Shown here in pieces: positions 26,988 to 36,296 of a stretch of DNA of 64,000 nt; position 1 is the stretch's first letter; each line of letters begins with the position of its first letter. This DNA is from Pseudomonas salomonii (GTDB taxonomy: Bacteria > Pseudomonadota > Gammaproteobacteria > Pseudomonadales > Pseudomonadaceae). The notes under the pieces were generated by a model. It ran no database searches and was not told the DNA's origin. It saw only the letters and a list, made by a program, of their open reading frames with translations. The stretch covers positions 54,108 through 118,107 of the forward strand of contig NZ_FNOX01000007.1 of NCBI RefSeq assembly GCF_900107155.1, in the 5' to 3' direction. Made by a program: the position numbers and the translations under genes.

Positions 26988-28910
26988 ATGGTGCAGTTGT
27001 GTTCAATCGAGCAAGCAGTTGACGACGTACTGGCGCGCTTGCCGGCGCATATCCACATGGGCATGCCGCTCGGTTTGGGCAAGCCCAACCTGTTCGTCAA
27101 CGCGCTGTACCGGCGTATTGCCAAGCTGCCGGAGCGCGAGCTGACGATTTACACCGCACTCGCCCTGGGCCGCCCGACCCTGGGTGACGGGTTGCAGAAG
27201 CGCTTTCTCGAACCCTTTATCGAGCGGGTATTTGGTGATTATCCCGAGCTGGACTTTCTAGCGGATTTGCACAAGGACAGCCTGCCCAAGAACATCCGCG
27301 TGCAGCAATTCTTCATGCAGCCCGGCAGCCTGCTGCACAGTACGTCGGCGCAGCAGGACTACGTCAGCAGCAACTACAGCCACGCTGCCCGCGATATCAA
27401 CGCCGCCGGCTTGAACCTGGTGGCGCAATTGGTCGCCAGCAGCGCCGAGCACCCCGACCGGCTGAGCCTGAGCTGCAACCCCGATATCACCCTCGACCTG
27501 CTGCCGATGATTGCCAAGCGCCGCGAAGCAGGCGACACCATCCTTGTCGTCGGCCAGGTTCACAGCGATTTGCCCTATATGCCCGGCGATGCCGAACTGG
27601 GCATGGACGCCTTCGATTACCTGATCGACGAGAAGGACAGCACCACGCTGTTCTCCACACCGAATATGCCGGTCGGCTTTCAAGACCACTTTATCGGCTT
27701 GCATGCCAGCACCCTGGTGCGCGATGGCGGCACGTTGCAGATTGGCATTGGCTCGATGGGCGATGCGCTGACCGCCGCCTTGCTGGCGCGCCAGGCCGAT
27801 AACGAAGCCTATCGCTTATTGCTGACGGACTTGGATGTGTATCAGTGGGCGCCATTAATCAGCCGCGAAGGCGGTGTCGAGCCCTTTGCCCGCGGCCTTT
27901 ATGGGTGCAGCGAAATGTTCGTCAACGGCCTGCTGGTGCTGGCTGATGCCGGGATTATTCGGCGCAAGGTCTACCCGGATGTGACGACCCAGCAGCAGGC
28001 CAACGCCGGCACCCTGGATGACGCCGCGCAGCCCGACGGTGTTTCCATTCACGGCGGTTTCTTCCTCGGACCGCGCAGCTTTTACCAGCGTTTGCAGGAA
28101 ATGACTCACGCCAAACGCCTCGAATTCAACATGACCGGCATCAGCTACATCAACGAGCTGTACGGGCAGGAGGAACTCAAGCGTCTGCAACGCCTGGATG
28201 CGCGCTTTATCAACAGCGCGATCATGGTGACATTGCTCGGCGCAGGCGTGGCCGACCAGCTGGAAGACGGCCGCGTACTCAGCGGCGTGGGCGGGCAGTA
28301 CAACTTTGTTGCGCAAGGCCATGCGCTGGAAGGCGCGCGTTCGATCCTGATTCTGCGCAGCTGGCGCGAGTCGGCGGGGGAGGTCAGTTCCAATATCGTC
28401 TGGGAGTACGGGCACTGCACCATCCCGCGGCACCTGCGGGATATCGTCATCACCGAATACGGCATTGCCGATTTGCGTGGTCAGACGGATGCCAAGGTGA
28501 TCGAGGCGCTGCTTCAGGTCACCGACTCACGCTTCCAGACCGACCTGATCGAACAGGCGCAAAAGGCCGGCAAACTGCCCAAGGACTTCGAACTGGACCC
28601 ACGCTTTTCCGACAATACGCCGGAGCGGCTCAAGGGCATTCAGGCGCGTCATCGCCGGTTGTTCCCGGAATATCCGTTGGGCACTGATTTTACCGATGAG
28701 GAACGGGACCTGTTGCGCGCCCTTAACTGGCTCAAGAGCAAATTCAAGCTGACGGAGATTCTGGAATTGGGCCGGGCGGCACTGGATGCGCCGGAGCCGG
28801 AGGCGTTTCCCGAGCATTTGAAGCGGATGCGGCTGGATCAGCCGGAGGGGTTGAAAGAGGATCTGTACCAGCGCTTATTGCTCGCCGGCCTGCAGGCCAC
28901 CGCGCACTGA
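26988..28910 (+). CDS. Acetyl-CoA hydrolase/transferase-family protein, long form
   Basis: A 640-residue protein related to acetyl-CoA hydrolase/CoA transferases. Supporting segments are IHMGMPLGLGKPNLFVNALY at the start, IGIGSMGDALTAAL in the middle, then SGVGGQYNFVAQGHALEGAR and VITEYGIADLRGQTDAKVIE in the C-terminal domain, which matches the family's CoA-binding end. It is about 130-200 residues longer than typical 430-510-residue members, with an extra C-terminal region (FRRLFPEYPLGTDFTDEERD-like). Substrate unknown. AGGAGG precedes ATG 26988. Confidence 0.8.
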   Translation: MVQLCSIEQAVDDVLARLPAHIHMGMPLGLGKPNLFVNALYRRIAKLPERELTIYTALALGRPTLGDGLQKRFLEPFIERVFGDYPELDFLADLHKDSLPKNIRVQQFFMQPGSLLHSTSAQQDYVSSNYSHAARDINAAGLNLVAQLVASSAEHPDRLSLSCNPDITLDLLPMIAKRREAGDTILVVGQVHSDLPYMPGDAELGMDAFDYLIDEKDSTTLFSTPNMPVGFQDHFIGLHASTLVRDGGTLQIGIGSMGDALTAALLARQADNEAYRLLLTDLDVYQWAPLISREGGVEPFARGLYGCSEMFVNGLLVLADAGIIRRKVYPDVTTQQQANAGTLDDAAQPDGVSIHGGFFLGPRSFYQRLQEMTHAKRLEFNMTGISYINELYGQEELKRLQRLDARFINSAIMVTLLGAGVADQLEDGRVLSGVGGQYNFVAQGHALEGARSILILRSWRESAGEVSSNIVWEYGHCTIPRHLRDIVITEYGIADLRGQTDAKVIEALLQVTDSRFQTDLIEQAQKAGKLPKDFELDPRFSDNTPERLKGIQARHRRLFPEYPLGTDFTDEERDLLRALNWLKSKFKLTEILELGRAALDAPEPEAFPEHLKRMRLDQPEGLKEDLYQRLLLAGLQATAH

Positions 28911-28925
28911 CAGGCACCAAAAATC

Positions 28926-28961
28926 AAATGGGGGAGCTGGCAAGCCAGCTCCCCCATTTTT
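28926..28961. terminator. Bidirectional terminator made from a REP-like arm
   Basis: Perfect 17-bp stem (AAATGGGGGAGCTGGC and complement, 2-nt AA loop) with T5/A5 on both sides, between convergent genes. The segment GGCAAGCCAGCTCCC is identical to the right arm of the class-2 REPIN copies, and the flank AATCAAATG also occurs at a REPIN boundary (54162-54169), so it looks like a collapsed REPIN. Confidence 0.85.
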
Positions 28962-28980
28962 AATCGAGGTCAGGCAGTGA

Positions 28981-29565
<585 letters not shown>

Positions 29566-29611
29566 CTAATGGCGCGGTGTGCGCCGAAAGTAGATTAAAA
29601 AGTAGTCGATT

Positions 29612-31621
29612 CTAGCGCTTTAACATCGCGCGTATGTCCGCCAGGGCGGTGTTGCCGCGAACGGCCTTCACCTCGGTCGGGGTGTCGTCATTGCCTTCCC
29701 AGGCCAGATCGTCCGGCGGCAGTTCATCCAGGAACCGGCTGGGCGCACAATCGATGATCTCGCCGTATTGCTTGCGCTTGGCGGCGAAGGTGAAGGCCAG
29801 TGTCTGACGTGCGCGGGTAATGCCCACGTAGGCCAGGCGCCGTTCCTCTTCGATGGTGTCGGCTTCAATGCTGGAACGGTGCGGGAGGATTTCCTCTTCC
29901 ATGCCCATGATGAACACGTAAGGGAATTCCAGGCCTTTGGACGCGTGCAAGGTCATCATCTGCACACCTTCGGCGCCGTCTTCTTCTTCCTGCTGGCGCT
30001 CAAGCATGTCGCGCAGCACCAGCTTGCCGATGGCGTCTTCGACGGTCATCTCGCCTTCTTCGTCCTTCTCCAGCGTGTTTTTCAACGCTTCGATCAGGAA
30101 CCAGACGTTGCCCATGCGGTAATCCGCAGCCTTGTCGCTGGAACTGTTGGTGCGCAGCCAGTTTTCATAGTCGATGTCCATGACCATGCTGCGCAGGGCG
30201 CTGATCGGGTCTTCGCCGGCGCATTGCTCGCGCACCTTGTCCATGAAGCGCTTGAAGCGCGACAGGCGATCGGTAAAGCGCGTGTCCAGGTGCTCGCCCA
30301 GACCGATTTCGTCGGTGGCGGCGTACATCGAAATCTTGCGTTCGGTGGCGTAGTTACCGAGCTTTTCCAGGGTCGTCGAACCGATTTCCCGACGCGGCAC
30401 GTTGATCACGCGCAGGAAGGCGTTGTCGTCATCCGGGTTCACGATCAGCCGGAAGTAGGCCATCAGGTCTTTTACTTCCTGGCGTCCGAAAAAGCTGTTG
30501 CCGCCTGAAAGGCGATACGGCACCTGGTGGTGCTGCAACTTCAGCTCGATCAGTTTGGCCTGGTAGTTACCGCGATACAGGATCGCAAAATCGCTGTAGG
30601 GCCGGTCGGTACGCAGGTGCAGGCTGAGGATTTCCACGGCCACGCGCTCGGCTTCGGCGTCTTCGTTGCGGCAGCGGATCACGCGGATCTCGTCGCCGTG
30701 ACCCATCTCACTCCACAGTTGTTTTTCAAACTCGTGGGGGTTGTTGGAAATAAGCACGTTGGCGCAACGCAGGATACGGCTGGTGGAGCGGTAGTTCTGC
30801 TCCAGCATCACCACTTTCAGGGACGGGTAGTCGTCCTTGAGCAACATCAGGTTTTCCGGGCGCGCGCCACGCCAGGCGTAGATCGACTGGTCGTCGTCGC
30901 CTACCACGGTGAACTGGTTGCGCGTGCCGATCAGCATTTTCACCAGCAGGTATTGGCTGGCGTTGGTGTCCTGGTATTCGTCCACCAGCAGGTAGCGGAC
31001 CTTGTTCTGCCATTTTTCGAGGATGTCGGCGTGTTCCTCGAACAGCTTTACCGGCAACAGGATCAGGTCGTCGAAGTCCACCGCGTTGAACGCCTTGAGC
31101 GTGCGCTGGTAGTGGGTGTAGACGATGGCGGCGGTCTGTTCCTTGGGGTTGCGCGCGTTTTCCAGGGCCTGGGGCGGCAGGATCAGGTCGTTTTTCCAGG
31201 CGCCGATCATGTTCTTGATCTCATCCACGCCGTCGTCGCCTGCGTACTCCTTTTGCATGATGTCAGTCATCAGCGACTTCACATCGGTCTCGTCGAAGAT
31301 CGAGAAACCCGGCTTGTAGCCCAGGCGCGCATGCTCCTTGCGGATAATGTTCAAACCCAGGTTGTGGAAGGTACACACCGTGAGGCCACGGCCTTCGCCG
31401 CCCTTGAGCAGCGTGCCGACACGCTCCTTCATTTCGCGCGCGGCCTTGTTGGTAAAGGTCATGGCGACGATGTACTGGGCACGGATGCCGCAGTTCTGGA
31501 TCAGGTGCGCGATCTTGCGGGTGATCACGCTGGTCTTGCCGGAGCCAGCACCGGCGAGCACCAATAGAGGGCCGCCGACGTAGTTCACGGCTTCTTGCTG
31601 CCGGGGATTGAGTCGGGACAT
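29612..31621 (-). CDS. rep: ATP-dependent DNA helicase Rep
   Basis: SF1 3'-5' helicase that removes proteins ahead of replication forks, 669 aa. The Walker A is LAGAGSGKTSV (residues 21-31), Walker B in LLVDEYQDTNASQYLL, motif III GDDDQSIYAWRGA, motif V LHASKGLEFPYVFIMG and motif VI AYVGITRARQ. It begins MSRLNPRQQEAVNYV and is full length. xpt follows it. Confidence 0.97.
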   Translation of the reverse strand: MSRLNPRQQEAVNYVGGPLLVLAGAGSGKTSVITRKIAHLIQNCGIRAQYIVAMTFTNKAAREMKERVGTLLKGGEGRGLTVCTFHNLGLNIIRKEHARLGYKPGFSIFDETDVKSLMTDIMQKEYAGDDGVDEIKNMIGAWKNDLILPPQALENARNPKEQTAAIVYTHYQRTLKAFNAVDFDDLILLPVKLFEEHADILEKWQNKVRYLLVDEYQDTNASQYLLVKMLIGTRNQFTVVGDDDQSIYAWRGARPENLMLLKDDYPSLKVVMLEQNYRSTSRILRCANVLISNNPHEFEKQLWSEMGHGDEIRVIRCRNEDAEAERVAVEILSLHLRTDRPYSDFAILYRGNYQAKLIELKLQHHQVPYRLSGGNSFFGRQEVKDLMAYFRLIVNPDDDNAFLRVINVPRREIGSTTLEKLGNYATERKISMYAATDEIGLGEHLDTRFTDRLSRFKRFMDKVREQCAGEDPISALRSMVMDIDYENWLRTNSSSDKAADYRMGNVWFLIEALKNTLEKDEEGEMTVEDAIGKLVLRDMLERQQEEEDGAEGVQMMTLHASKGLEFPYVFIMGMEEEILPHRSSIEADTIEEERRLAYVGITRARQTLAFTFAAKRKQYGEIIDCAPSRFLDELPPDDLAWEGNDDTPTEVKAVRGNTALADIRAMLKR

Positions 31622-31792
31622 ACAGAAAATTCAGGAGTCGTTGTTCAAAAGGGCGGGCATTTTAACAGGCTGGCAAGATTCTGCTGCTTTAGAACGACGG
31701 TGTGACGTACCACTCGATCTAAATTTGCCGGTTTTGATACTTTGCCGCAGGATGTGGGCACTTGTACGACGAATGCTTGCAGCTGTCGTATT

Positions 31793-31820
31793 TGATAACC
31801 CCTATCATTGGTGATTATCA
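31793..31820. promoter_or_regulatory. Inverted repeat between rep and the GGDEF/EAL gene
   Basis: Outer arms TGATAA (31793-31798) and TTATCA (31815-31820) enclose an inner ATCA-TTGG-TGAT repeat (31804-31815). It is a candidate operator or part of the divergent promoters. A Fur-like character is weak. Confidence 0.3.
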
Positions 31821-31875
31821 GGCCGCGCGTCATAATGCCCGCCGCCAAAAATTTTGCAGAGTCTAGGGAGCTAGC

Positions 31876-33540
31876 TTGTCTACGCCTGTCGAACCCTTGC
31901 GTTTGCTGCTACTGGCCGATGAGCCAGCGTGGGCAGCGTTGTTGCGCGAGTGCCTGGCGCCGATGGGCGATGGGGCTGTGCTGGTCAGCGCGCCCAACTG
32001 GGACTCGGTGAGCCGTCTGTTCGATGACGACCACAGTGCCGTGTTATTGACCACACCCAGCCTGCAACCCGGCCCAGGCCGTTGCAGCCTGCCGTGCATA
32101 TTGCTGCTGGAGCAGGAACCGCTGGTTTCACCGCTGGGCGTGAGCGATTGGCTGGTCCTTGGTGCATTGGGCACCGATACCTTGCGCCGCTGCCTGCGCC
32201 ACGTGCGTGAGCGCGGCGTGCTGGAAAACACCCTGCAGCGCCTGGCCGAACAGGACCCGCTCACCGGTATCGCCAACCGCCAGGGTTTCCAGACCTTGCT
32301 GGCAGCGCGTCTGGCCGAAAACGAAGGCCGTGGCCTGGCCCTCGGCCATCTGGACCTCGATAACTTCCGTCACGCCAACGACGCCTTGGGCCATCAGGCT
32401 GGCGATCGCTTGATCCTGCAAGTGGTCTCGCGGCTCAAGAGCCAGCTCGAAGCCGGCGACCAACTGGCGCGCCTGGGCAGCGACGAATTCGCCCTGTTGA
32501 TCGACACCCGCCGTGCGCCCCAGCGCGCCGAGTGGATGGCCGAGCGCATTACCGAAGCCATGGCCGAGCCGTATTGGGTGGATGGCGAAAGCCTGCTGAT
32601 CGGCTGCAGCCTGGGCGTGGCACACGCCCGTGCCCGCGCCGGGGCCGACCCGCTGATGTGGCACGCGCACATCGCCATGCAGCAGGCCAAAAGTACTCAG
32701 GGCTGCACCTTTCATATCTTCAATGAACGCATCAACCGCAACGCCCGCAGCCTGGCCGACCTGGAGAGTGAACTGCGCCGTGCGTTGCGTCGCGACGAAC
32801 TGGAGCTGCATTACCAGCCGCGCCTGGACCTGGACGACGGGCATATCGTCGGCCTGGAAGCTTTGGTGCGCTGGCGCCACGGCGAGCGTGGTCTGTTGCC
32901 GCCCAGCGAGTTCGTGCCCTTGGCCGAACAGAGTGGCCTGATTGTGCCGCTGGGTTACTGGGTGATCTCCCGCGCCCTGCGTGACATGCAAGACCTGCGC
33001 GAACGCGGCCTGCCGCCGTTGCACATGGCGGTCAACCTGTCGTTTCGCCAGTTCCAGGACAGCCAGCTGCTTTCCACGTTGAGCCGGCTGATTGCCGAGC
33101 GTGGCGTGGAGGCGCAGTGGCTGGAGTTCGAGCTGACCGAAACCGCCGTGATGCGCCGCAGTGACCTGGTCAAGCAGACCATGGACGCCCTTGGCCGCCT
33201 GGGTGTGCGGTTTTCCCTGGACGATTTCGGCACCGGTTTTTCCTCGTTCGTGCACCTCAATAGCCTGCCGATTGCCTTGCTGAAGATCGACAAGAGCTTT
33301 GTCGGCGGCATGGAAGAGCGCGAAGAAAACCGCAAGCTGGTGCACGCCATGATCAACCTGGCCCACAACCTCAACCTGGAAGTGGTCGCCGAGGGTGTGG
33401 AAACCCCTGAGCAGCTGGCGTTGTTGCGGCTGTTTGGGTGTGATCAGGCTCAGGGTTACCTGATCAGCAAGCCGTTGCCGTTGCCGGAGTTGGTGGAGTA
33501 TTTGACGTTCGGCAAGAGCCAGCAGGCGCTGCTGGGCTAA
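31876..33540 (+). CDS. proE: GGDEF/EAL protein, probable c-di-GMP phosphodiesterase (ProE-like)
   Basis: A 554-residue cytosolic protein. Residues 1-110 resemble a receiver domain but lack the acidic triad and phosphoacceptor Asp. A GGDEF domain (about 125-285) has a degenerate active site RLGSDEFALL. A complete EAL domain follows (from about 300; GLEALVRWRHGE, FELTETAVM, SLDDFGTGFSS, KIDKSF, VAEGVET). Breakdown of c-di-GMP is therefore the likely activity. The start is TTG 31876 with GGAG 5 nt upstream. Synteny with PA5295 (ProE) supports the name. Confidence 0.87.
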   Translation: MSTPVEPLRLLLLADEPAWAALLRECLAPMGDGAVLVSAPNWDSVSRLFDDDHSAVLLTTPSLQPGPGRCSLPCILLLEQEPLVSPLGVSDWLVLGALGTDTLRRCLRHVRERGVLENTLQRLAEQDPLTGIANRQGFQTLLAARLAENEGRGLALGHLDLDNFRHANDALGHQAGDRLILQVVSRLKSQLEAGDQLARLGSDEFALLIDTRRAPQRAEWMAERITEAMAEPYWVDGESLLIGCSLGVAHARARAGADPLMWHAHIAMQQAKSTQGCTFHIFNERINRNARSLADLESELRRALRRDELELHYQPRLDLDDGHIVGLEALVRWRHGERGLLPPSEFVPLAEQSGLIVPLGYWVISRALRDMQDLRERGLPPLHMAVNLSFRQFQDSQLLSTLSRLIAERGVEAQWLEFELTETAVMRRSDLVKQTMDALGRLGVRFSLDDFGTGFSSFVHLNSLPIALLKIDKSFVGGMEEREENRKLVHAMINLAHNLNLEVVAEGVETPEQLALLRLFGCDQAQGYLISKPLPLPELVEYLTFGKSQQALLG

Positions 33541-33562
33541 GGGTTGTAAACCCAATCAAAAA

Positions 33563-33652
33563 TGTGGGAGCTGGCTTGCCTGCGATAGCGGTAGGCCAGC
33601 CAGCCAATTTGGCACCTGACACACCGCCATCGCAGGCAAGCCAGCTCCCACA
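33563..33652. repeat. REPIN copy 5 (class GAGCTGGC)
   Basis: Arms TGTGGGAGCTGGCTTGCCTG and complement with inner CGATAGCGGT/ACCGCCATCG pairing. It is followed by TTGACCGAGTAC and lies between the convergent GGDEF/EAL and MATE genes. Confidence 0.9.
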
Positions 33653-33669
33653 TTGACCGAGTACATGCT

Positions 33670-35067
33670 TCAGTCTGGCTGCATGGCTTGAAATTGCGTG
33701 TGCACTTCAGGCTCCTGCCGAATCATCCGCTTCATCTTCGCCTCAAACGCCCACGTCAGGCTGACGGCCGCACACGCCAGCCCAAGCGCCAACCCCCACC
33801 ACACGCCCGTTGGCCCCCAGCCCAGCGTGAACGCCATCAACCACGCCGACGGCGCGCCGATCAGCCAGTAACACCCGAGCCCGACCAGGAAGGTGGTCTT
33901 GGCGTCCTTCAGCCCGCGAATACAGCCCATGGCAATGGTCTGCACGCCGTCGAACAATTCAAACCAGGCTGCCACGGCCAACAGGCTGACCGCCAGCACG
34001 ATGACGTCATGGAAAGCTGGGTCGTTATGGTCCAGAAACAGCCCGATAAGCGCATCGGAAAACAGCCACAGCACCACGGCAAACCCCAACATCACCAATG
34101 CGCCAAAACCGATCCCGACCCGCCCGGCCATGCGAGCCTGCAGCAATTTCCCGGCGCCGTAATGCTGGCCGATGCGCATGGTGATCGCGTAGGACATCCC
34201 CGCCGGCACCATGAACGCCACCGAAACGATTTGCAGGGCAATCTGATGCGCTGCCAATTGCGTACTGCCCATGGTGCCCATGCACAGCGCCGCGAAGGCG
34301 AACAAGCCGACCTCCACCGCGTAGGTGCCGCCAATCGGCAGGCCCAGGCGCCACAGCTCACGCAGATACTGCGTGTTAAGGCGCAACAGGCCCGTGCCGA
34401 GCGGGTAGGCCGCATAAGCGCGGTTGCTGCGGATGTACCACATCAACGCCAGGGCCATGCAGTTGGCGACGATCGCTGTGACCAGGCCGATGCCCATCAA
34501 GCCGAGCTTCGGCAGACCGAACATGCCCTCGATCAGCGCATGGTTGAGCAGGTAGTTAATGACGGTGCCGCCCAGGCTGATCACCATCACCGGTGTCGCC
34601 TTGCCGATGGCGCTGGTAAAGCCGCGCAACGCCATGAAGCTCAGGTAGCCGGGCAGGGCGAACGGCAGGATGGTCAAGAATTGCCCCGCCGCCTGCACGT
34701 TGGTTTCGGTCTGGCCAAACATCAGCAGCACCGGCTTGAGGTTCCACAGCAGCAAACCGGCCACCAACGCCATCAGCCAGGCGAGCCAGAGCCCGGCCTG
34801 GGTCAGGCGCGTGGCGCCTTCGATGTCACCGGCACCCTGGCGGATGGCGACCAGCGTGCCGACGGCGGCAATCACGCCGATACAGAAAATCGCCACAAAC
34901 GAATAACTCGCCGCGCCCAGGCCTCCACCGGCCAGGGCTTCGGGGCTCAGGCGGGCCATCATCAGGGTGTCGGTCAGCACCATCAGCATGTGCGCCAACT
35001 GTGAGGCAATCAACGGCCCTGACAGCCGCAGAATGGCCCAGAGTTCAGTACGCACCGGATGTTGCAT
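33670..35067 (-). CDS. MATE-family multidrug efflux protein (NorM-like)
   Basis: A 465-residue inner-membrane cation-coupled exporter with about 12 hydrophobic segments in two MatE repeats. The N-terminal ILRLSGPLIASQLAHMLMVL and TDTLMMARLSPEALAGGGLG are typical. The start is uncertain: ATG 35067 (MQHPVRTEL) fits the usual N-terminus, ATG 35073 is two codons upstream, and the ORF extends to 35130. Divergent from a LysR gene 143 nt away that may regulate it. Substrates not predictable. Confidence 0.9.
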   Translation of the reverse strand: MQHPVRTELWAILRLSGPLIASQLAHMLMVLTDTLMMARLSPEALAGGGLGAASYSFVAIFCIGVIAAVGTLVAIRQGAGDIEGATRLTQAGLWLAWLMALVAGLLLWNLKPVLLMFGQTETNVQAAGQFLTILPFALPGYLSFMALRGFTSAIGKATPVMVISLGGTVINYLLNHALIEGMFGLPKLGLMGIGLVTAIVANCMALALMWYIRSNRAYAAYPLGTGLLRLNTQYLRELWRLGLPIGGTYAVEVGLFAFAALCMGTMGSTQLAAHQIALQIVSVAFMVPAGMSYAITMRIGQHYGAGKLLQARMAGRVGIGFGALVMLGFAVVLWLFSDALIGLFLDHNDPAFHDVIVLAVSLLAVAAWFELFDGVQTIAMGCIRGLKDAKTTFLVGLGCYWLIGAPSAWLMAFTLGWGPTGVWWGLALGLACAAVSLTWAFEAKMKRMIRQEPEVHTQFQAMQPD

Positions 35068-35209
35068 GATCATCACGCTCAAAAAGTCAGAGGTTGGGGA
35101 AAGGGTTGATTCTCGGCGCTCCTGGCGCATTACACAAAAGGATAAAAGCGATCACTCGCATGATTAAAACTCATGCTAGGGTGGGGTATTGCTCTGAGGA
35201 GGTTCTTTC

Positions 35210-36130
35210 ATGCCACGTCGTCTGCCTCCGCTGTATGCCTTGCGCGCCTTTGAAGCCGCGTCCCGGCACAACTCATTCACCCGTGCGGCGGATGAGCTTT
35301 CCATTACGCAAAGTGCGGTCAGCCGGCATATCCGCACGCTCGAAGAACACTTCGCCTGCCGCCTGTTCCAGCGCAGTGGCCGCAACCTGCAGCTCACCGA
35401 AGCGGCGCGTCTGCTGTTGCCCGGCGTGCGCGAAGGTTTCGCGGCGCTGGAGCGCGCCTGCCACACCCTGAACGCCGAAGACGATATCCTGCGCATGAAG
35501 GCGCCGCCGACCCTGACCATGCGCTGGTTGCTGGCGCGGCTCAGCCGTTTCCGCGCCTTGCAGCCGGGCAATGAGGTGCAACTGACCAGCGCATGGATGA
35601 GCGTGGATGAAGTGGACTTCAACCAGGAACCCTTCGACTGCGCTGTATTGCTGAGCTACGGGCACTTCCCGGCGGATTGGGAGGCCTGTTACCTGTTCCC
35701 CGAATTACTGATCCCTGTGGGCGCGCCTAACCTGCTCAATGACGGCCCCTGGGATATCCCGCGCCTGGCAAGCGCTGAGCTCCTGCACCCCACGCCCGAC
35801 CGCCGTGACTGGCGCAATTGGCTGGAGCGCATGGGTTTGTCGTCTCAGGTGTCGCTCAAGGGCGGGCAGGTGTTCGATACCCTGGAGTTGGGCATGATCG
35901 CCGCCGCGCGGGGTTACGGCGTGTCCATGGGCGATTTGCTGATGGTGGCCGAAGAAGTGGCCCAGGGCCGCTTGAGCCTGCCGTGGCCGACGGCGGTGGC
36001 CAGTGGGGAAAATTACTACCTGGTGTGGCCGAAAACCCGCCCCGGTGGGGAGCGCTTGCGGCGATTGGCGGAGTTTCTTCAAGGCGAAGTCAACGCCATG
36101 GAATTGCCCCAGGTTGAACGCCTTGCCTAG
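35210..36130 (+). CDS. LysR-family transcriptional regulator (GcvA-like)
   Basis: A 306-residue LTTR. The HTH is in LRAFEAASRHNSFTRAADEL and SITQSAVSRHIRTLEEHF, with the GcvA-group start LPPLYALRAFEAA, followed by a substrate-binding domain with IPVGAPNLLNDGPWD. GGAGG precedes ATG 35210. Divergent from the MATE pump, so control of that gene is plausible. The ligand is unknown. Confidence 0.9.
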   Translation: MPRRLPPLYALRAFEAASRHNSFTRAADELSITQSAVSRHIRTLEEHFACRLFQRSGRNLQLTEAARLLLPGVREGFAALERACHTLNAEDDILRMKAPPTLTMRWLLARLSRFRALQPGNEVQLTSAWMSVDEVDFNQEPFDCAVLLSYGHFPADWEACYLFPELLIPVGAPNLLNDGPWDIPRLASAELLHPTPDRRDWRNWLERMGLSSQVSLKGGQVFDTLELGMIAAARGYGVSMGDLLMVAEEVAQGRLSLPWPTAVASGENYYLVWPKTRPGGERLRRLAEFLQGEVNAMELPQVERLA

Positions 36131-36296
36131 CCCTTCGATGCAATCGTTTGCGCGATACCCCTGTGTATCGCTCAAGTATTGCCCGCGCTTGCCGAAGAAG
36201 GTGTGTTGGAACCCCCGTTTCCAGCGTTTCCCACCCGATAATTTGCCGAGCTGCGCTAAGAGATCAGGATGATCCTGGCCCCGGCCAGGAGCTGTC

